Below are positions 60,311 through 64,000 of a stretch of DNA of 64,000 bases, in pieces (the stretch's first letter is position 1; every line of letters begins with the position of its first letter). The position numbers and the translations under genes were made by a program. The DNA comes from Blastococcus sp. TF02-8 (GTDB lineage: Bacteria; Actinomycetota; Actinomycetes; Mycobacteriales; Geodermatophilaceae). Below the pieces are notes generated by a model. The model saw nothing but the letters and a program-made list of their open reading frames with translations, did not search any database and was not told the DNA's origin. The stretch covers positions 248,001 to 312,000 of the forward strand of contig NZ_QOHK01000002.1 in assembly GCF_003319175.1 (NCBI RefSeq). Direction: 5' to 3'.

Positions 60311-61519
60311 ATGAGCACCCGTGACTTCATCGAGAAGGACTACTACGGCGCGCTCGGCGTCCCCCAGGACGCCGACGCCGCCGCGATCAAGAAGGCCTAC
60401 CGCAAGCTGGCCCAGGAGCTGCACCCGGACAAGAACCCGGGCAACACCGAGGCAGAGGCCCGCTTCAAGGAGGTCTCCGAGGCCTACGACGTGCTCTCCG
60501 ACCAGAAGCGGCGCGGTGAGTACGACGAGGCGCGACGGCTGTTCGGCGCCGGGGGTGCCGGCGCCCGTGCCGGCTTCCCCGGAGGCTTCCCGGGGGCCGG
60601 CGGTCAGGCCTTCGACCTCGGCGACCTCTTCGGCGCCGCCGGGGCCGGCTCCCGCGGTGCGGGGGCCGGCGCCGGTGGGCTGGGGGACATCCTGGGCGGG
60701 CTGTTCGGCGGCGCCGGCGGCGGTGCCCGGGCCCGCAGCCAGGCCGCGTCGGGCCCGGCCCGGGGGCAGGACGTCGAGACCGAGGCGACCCTCTCCTTCG
60801 AGGAGGCGGTCCTCGGGGTGACGGTGCCCCTGCGCATGCAGAGCCCGGGGAGCTGTCCGACCTGTGCCGGCAGCGGTGCCAAGCCCGGGACCAGCCCGCA
60901 CACCTGTCCGGTGTGCCAGGGCGCCGGTGTCACCAGCCGCAGCCAGGGGGCGTTCGCCTTCTCCGAGCCGTGCCGCAACTGCCGCGGCAGCGGTCAGGTG
61001 GTCGACGACCCCTGCCCGACGTGCTCCGGCAGCGGCATCACCACCCAGACCCGCACGATCACCGTCCGGATCCCCGCCGGGGTCAAGGACGGGCAGCGGA
61101 TCCGGCTGCCGGGCAAGGGGGCGCCGGGACGTCGCGGTGGGCCGGCCGGTGACCTCTTCGTCGTCGTCCACGTCGCCGAGCACCCGTTGTTCGGGCGCAA
61201 GGGCGAGGACCTGCTCCTGACCGTGCCGATCACGTTCGCCGAGGCCGCGCTGGGCACGACGCTGACCGTTCCCACCCTCGACGGCAGCGTCTCCCTCAAG
61301 GTGCCGGCCGGCACGTCCGGCGGTCGCACCCTGCGGGTGCGCGGCCGCGGCGTGCCGGGCAAGGGGCGGACGGGTGACCTGCTCGTGACGGTGGAGGTGG
61401 CCGTTCCCGTGCGCCTGACGCCGGCCCAGCGCAAGGTCATCGAGTCGCTGGCCGAGGAGATGGACGAGGACCCGCGTCCGGAGATCACCGCGGCGGTGAA
61501 GGGCGGGGCCGAGCGGTGA
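60311..61519 (+). CDS. dnaJ: co-chaperone DnaJ (Hsp40)
   Basis: A 402-aa type I J-protein: J domain (~8-75) with His38-Pro-Asp40, a long Gly/Ala/Phe-rich linker (~78-155), a zinc-finger domain with four CxxCxGxG repeats ([32 protein letters not shown]), then the C-terminal substrate-binding domains. It stimulates the DnaK ATPase and delivers clients. The ATG follows GGAGGGGG. The TGA overlaps the hspR GTG. Confidence 0.96.
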   Translation: MSTRDFIEKDYYGALGVPQDADAAAIKKAYRKLAQELHPDKNPGNTEAEARFKEVSEAYDVLSDQKRRGEYDEARRLFGAGGAGARAGFPGGFPGAGGQAFDLGDLFGAAGAGSRGAGAGAGGLGDILGGLFGGAGGGARARSQAASGPARGQDVETEATLSFEEAVLGVTVPLRMQSPGSCPTCAGSGAKPGTSPHTCPVCQGAGVTSRSQGAFAFSEPCRNCRGSGQVVDDPCPTCSGSGITTQTRTITVRIPAGVKDGQRIRLPGKGAPGRRGGPAGDLFVVVHVAEHPLFGRKGEDLLLTVPITFAEAALGTTLTVPTLDGSVSLKVPAGTSGGRTLRVRGRGVPGKGRTGDLLVTVEVAVPVRLTPAQRKVIESLAEEMDEDPRPEITAAVKGGAER

Positions 61520-61965
61520 GCCACCCGCTGGACCCGGCCTCCGACGCCTCGCGCGCCGTGGCGGAGGACGCGCCCGTGTTCGTCATCTCGGTGGCCGCCG
61601 AGCTGGCCGGGATGCACGCGCAGACGCTGCGTCAGTACGACCGGCTCGGACTGGTGAGCCCGGGGCGGACCGCCGGTGGCGGCCGGCGGTACAGCCCGCG
61701 GGACGTCGCTCTGCTGCGTGAGGTGCAGCGCCTCTCGCAGGAGGACGGCGTCAACCTCGCGGGGATCAAGCGGATCATCGACCTCGAGTCGCAGGTCGAG
61801 GCGCTGCAGGCGCGCGTGCACGAGCTGCTCGACGAGCTCCAGCACTCGGAGAACCGCCGGATGGCGGCCGAGGCCGCGGTCCCGGCGGCCTACCGCGCAG
61901 ACCTCGTGCCGCTGCGCCGGTCCAGCCAGGCCCTCGTGGTCTGGCGGCCGGGCGCCGGCCGGTGA
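61516..61965 (+). CDS. hspR: heat-shock repressor HspR (MerR-type)
   Basis: A 149-aa MerR-fold repressor: [32 protein letters not shown] spans the HTH (joined), then [22 protein letters not shown] and [12 protein letters not shown], the HspR signature. It binds HAIR sites with DnaK as co-repressor, shutting the operon when free DnaK is abundant. The C-terminal [12 protein letters not shown] resembles the hydrophobic DnaK-contact tail. It is coupled to dnaJ and to the following MarR gene by GTGA overlaps. Confidence 0.94.
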   Translation: MSHPLDPASDASRAVAEDAPVFVISVAAELAGMHAQTLRQYDRLGLVSPGRTAGGGRRYSPRDVALLREVQRLSQEDGVNLAGIKRIIDLESQVEALQARVHELLDELQHSENRRMAAEAAVPAAYRADLVPLRRSSQALVVWRPGAGR

Positions 61966-62450
61966 ATGCTCTGCCGGTGGACGCGCACGACGCATACGTG
62001 GCCCTGGAGCGGGAGATCGGCCTCTTGCTCCGCCGCTCCCGGGCGATCTCGACCCGGCTGGCCCGCGAGCTGCACCCCGACCTCGACGGTGCGGCCTACG
62101 GGTTGCTGGCCCTGCTCCAGGACGCCGGGCCGCTGCGGGCCAGCGACCTGGTGACCCGGCTGGGTCTGGACAAGAGCACTGTCAGCCGGCAGATCTCGAG
62201 CCTGGTGGACCTGGGCCTGGTCGACCGCTCGGCCGATCCCGACGACGGGCGGGCGCAGGTGCTGACCCCCTCGCGCGAGGGCACGGCACGGCTCAGCCGG
62301 ATCCGGGACGCGCGGCGCGCCCGCTGGGAGGACGACCTCTCCGGGTGGGCCACCGACGACGTCGCCACGCTGGCGGCGCTGCTCGGCCGGCTGAACCGGC
62401 TGGGCGAGGCCCGCGAGACCGAGGCCGTGGAGGAGTCCACCGTCTCCTGA
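61962..62450 (+). CDS. MarR-family regulator at the end of the dnaK operon
   Basis: A 162-aa winged-helix regulator: LEREIGLLLRRSRAISTRLAREL, then PLRASDLVTRLGLDKSTVSRQISSLVDLGLV (recognition region) and the wing DPDDGRAQVLTPSREG. The GTG overlaps the hspR stop by 4 nt, so it is probably expressed with the heat-shock genes. It is similar in length and layout to the next gene (62551-63045); the two may be paralogues. It may bind the operator at 62482-62523. Confidence 0.9.
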   Translation: MNALPVDAHDAYVALEREIGLLLRRSRAISTRLARELHPDLDGAAYGLLALLQDAGPLRASDLVTRLGLDKSTVSRQISSLVDLGLVDRSADPDDGRAQVLTPSREGTARLSRIRDARRARWEDDLSGWATDDVATLAALLGRLNRLGEARETEAVEESTVS

Positions 62451-62481
62451 TCCGAGTGACCGGCGACACGGCGGTCGGCCG

Positions 62482-62523
62482 TTGCAGACCACAACCATTC
62501 AAGAGTATGGTTGCGGTCTGCAA
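62482..62523 (+). promoter_or_regulatory. promoter embedded in a 17-bp-arm MarR operator
   Basis: Arms of 17 bp (62482-62498 and 62507-62523) with one mismatch surround an 8-bp centre. Within it lie -35 TTGCAG (62482-62487) and -10 TATGGT (62506-62511), spacer 18 bp, so bound repressor would fully block RNA polymerase. It drives the MarR-MFS pair. Confidence 0.8.
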
Positions 62524-62550
62524 GTTCTTGATCGTCCGTGAGGAACCCGC

Positions 62551-63045
62551 ATGTCACTCAGCCCGGAGACCCGGGAGCGCCTGACGGTGAGCATCGCCCA
62601 GCTCGTACGGAGCGGGCGTCACATCAGCTCCCGGGTGGCGAACCAGCTGCACGGCGACCTGCCGTCCTACGGCTGGCCGTTGCTGCTCCCGCTCGAGCAC
62701 GACGGTGCACTGCGCTGCAGCGCCCTGGCCGTGCGTGCCGGCGTCGACGTCTCGGTCGCCAGCCGCCAGGTGGCCGCGCTCGAGCGCGCCGGGTACCTGC
62801 AGCGGCGTCCCGACCCGGCCGACGGGCGGGCCAGCCTGCTCCAGATCACGCCCCGCGGCCACGAGGCCCTCGCCGCGTCCCGCGCACTGCGCTCGGAGTG
62901 GACGGGCACGGCCCTGGCGGAGTGGGACGACGAGGACGCGCTCCGCCTGGCCGACCTGATCGACCGCCTGCTCACCGACATCGAGCGCACCGCGCCCACG
63001 CCGGCGTCCCCCGAGGCCGGCACGGCCCAGGCGGTGGCCGGATGA
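62551..63045 (+). CDS. MarR-family repressor of the adjacent DHA2 pump
   Basis: A 164-aa MarR protein: SIAQLVRSGRHISSRVANQL, LRCSALAVRAGVDVSVASRQVAALERAGYL (HTH, joined) and the wing DPADGRASLLQITPRG. It is preceded by GAGGAA and by the 42-bp operator/promoter at 62482-62523. Its TGA overlaps the ATG of the MFS gene (ATGA). The standard arrangement is a ligand-released repressor of its own operon with an efflux pump. Confidence 0.92.
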   Translation: MSLSPETRERLTVSIAQLVRSGRHISSRVANQLHGDLPSYGWPLLLPLEHDGALRCSALAVRAGVDVSVASRQVAALERAGYLQRRPDPADGRASLLQITPRGHEALAASRALRSEWTGTALAEWDDEDALRLADLIDRLLTDIERTAPTPASPEAGTAQAVAG

Positions 63046-64000
63046 CCGACCACGCCGCACCCACCTCAGCACCAGCCGTCAGGAGTTCCATGAGCACCGC
63101 CACCACGCCCGTCCCCGAGGCGCCCGTCGAGCAACAGGGCAAGATGACGCACCGCCAGGTGCTGGAAGCCCTCTCCGGCATGTTGCTGGCGATGTTCGTC
63201 GCGTTCCTGTCCGGGACCGTCGTCTCCAACGCCCTGCCGACGATCATCACCGACCTGCGGGGAACGCAGAACCAGTACACCTGGATCGTCACCGCGACCC
63301 TGCTGGCGTCGACCGCGACGACCCCGATCTGGGGCAAGCTCGCCGACCTGTTCAGCAAGAAGCTGCTGATCCAGCTGTCGATCGTCGTCTTCATCGTCGG
63401 CTCGATGGCGGCCGGCCTCTCGCAGTCCGTGGAGACGCTGATCGCCTGGCGTGCGGTGCAGGGTCTGGGCCTGGGCGGTCTGCAGGCGCTGGTCCAGATC
63501 GCGATCGCCGCGATGATCAGCCCGCGCGAGCGAGGGCGCTACGCCGGTCTGATGGGCGCGGTCATGGCCGTCGCCACCGTGGGCGGCCCGCTGCTCGGCG
63601 GGGTCCTGGTCGACACCAGCTGGCTCGGCTGGCGCTGGTGCTTCTACGTGGGTGTGCCGTTCGCCGCGGTCGCGCTGGTGCTGCTGCAGCGCACCCTGCA
63701 CCTGCCGGTCACCCGCCGCGAGGTCCGCATCGACTACCTCGGCGCCACGTTCCTGACCGCGGGCGTCACCGCTCTGCTGGTCTGGGTCACGCTGGCCGGG
63801 TCGAGCTTCGACTGGGCCTCCTCGGAGACGGCGATCTTCCTCACCGGTGCCGCCGTGGCGATCGTGGCCTTCCTGGTCACCGAGACCCGCGCCGCGGAGC
63901 CGATCGTCCCGCTCCGGCTGTTCCGCGACCGCACCACCACCCTGGCGGTCATCGCCAGCATCGCCGTCGGCATCGCGATGTTCGGTTCCTCGGTGTTCCT
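63042..64000 (+). CDS. DHA2 (EmrB/QacA) MFS efflux pump, N-terminal part (cut by window end)
   Basis: The frame is open from ATG 63042 to the window end (~319 codons). It encodes ALSGMLLAMFVAFLSGTVVSNALPTI in helix 1, YTWIVTATLLASTATTPIWGKLADLF (motif A), AWRAVQGLGLGGLQALVQIAI and LLGGVLVDTSWLGWRWCFYVG (motif C region), typical of 14-helix DHA2 drug/proton antiporters. The second ATG at 63090 is a possible start. It is coupled to the MarR gene by a 4-nt overlap. Confidence 0.93.
   Translation, partial: MTDHAAPTSAPAVRSSMSTATTPVPEAPVEQQGKMTHRQVLEALSGMLLAMFVAFLSGTVVSNALPTIITDLRGTQNQYTWIVTATLLASTATTPIWGKLADLFSKKLLIQLSIVVFIVGSMAAGLSQSVETLIAWRAVQGLGLGGLQALVQIAIAAMISPRERGRYAGLMGAVMAVATVGGPLLGGVLVDTSWLGWRWCFYVGVPFAAVALVLLQRTLHLPVTRREVRIDYLGATFLTAGVTALLVWVTLAGSSFDWASSETAIFLTGAAVAIVAFLVTETRAAEPIVPLRLFRDRTTTLAVIASIAVGIAMFGSSVF

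Overview
The window is chromosomal DNA of a very high-GC (about 72-73 %) Actinomycetota. The evidence is the GC-rich third codon positions, the frequent GTG starts, the many 1-4 nt gene overlaps (ATGA/GTGA), many apparently leaderless promoters (TAnnnT 6-7 nt before the start codon), and actinobacterial families: acVLRF1, the dnaK-grpE-dnaJ-hspR operon, a FadE5-type acyl-CoA dehydrogenase, DevR/DevS-like regulators, GTP-dependent PEPCK and an Rv0338c-like Fe-S reductase. I infer a Geodermatophilaceae-like soil or rock actinobacterium, but without a marker gene this is not proven. No prophage, insertion sequence or CRISPR array is visible.

Layout. 1-7.3 kb: the end of an acyl-CoA dehydrogenase, a MerR/beta-clamp fusion, a GH13 alpha-glucosidase, an SRPBCC-ArsR-SRPBCC operon with its own double operator, a VOC protein, an MFS exporter with FKBP, and a MerR regulator. 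7.3-9.6 kb: a leaderless MFS pump divergent from that MerR gene, and a CDF metal exporter. 9.6-10.4 kb: a lower-GC island with an orphan polymorphic-toxin domain and its probable immunity gene. 10.4-18.8 kb: DsbA-like and nitronate monooxygenase genes, small proteins, a second ArsR-SRPBCC pair, an old yellow enzyme, PEPCK, an MFS gene and the ribosome-rescue factor acVLRF1. 18.8-29.7 kb: an alcohol dehydrogenase, a YihY membrane protein, an NlpC/P60 cell-wall hydrolase behind a long structured leader, a serine hydrolase, a PPOX flavoprotein, an M42 peptidase, a secreted S33 peptidase and an Lrp regulator.

29.9-33.4 kb is a branched-chain 2-oxoacid dehydrogenase operon (E1 alpha, E1 beta, E2) divergent from the Lrp gene. 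33.4-42.6 kb holds an AGE-family epimerase, an SRPBCC protein, a protein tyrosine phosphatase, a glycosylase-annotated family member, FadE and a TetR regulator, interspersed with short, strongly acidic, probably disordered proteins. 42.7-46.8 kb combines a methyltransferase plus type III polyketide synthase (each preceded by a 12-codon mini-ORF) with a convergent DevR/DevS-like two-component pair. 47.0-51.6 kb has tRNA-Gly, a soluble chemoreceptor with a separate PAS partner, and a secreted subtilase with long Thr-Pro-Gly repeats. 51.7-57.6 kb: dCTP deaminase, a CynX-type MFS gene, a DUF389 protein, the Fe-S reductase and a decayed DUF559 gene. 57.7-64 kb: the dnaK heat-shock operon running into a MarR gene, then a MarR/DHA2 efflux pair with a large operator, cut by the window end.

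Taken together this is ordinary actinobacterial chromosome in which stress response (HspR operon, acVLRF1, DevRS-like pair, several efflux pumps under their own ArsR, MerR or MarR regulators) and carbon metabolism dominate. The most unusual items are the toxin-immunity island, the MerR/clamp fusion, the twin 12-codon leaderless mini-ORFs before the type III PKS locus, the split aerotaxis-type receptor, and the scattered small acidic proteins.
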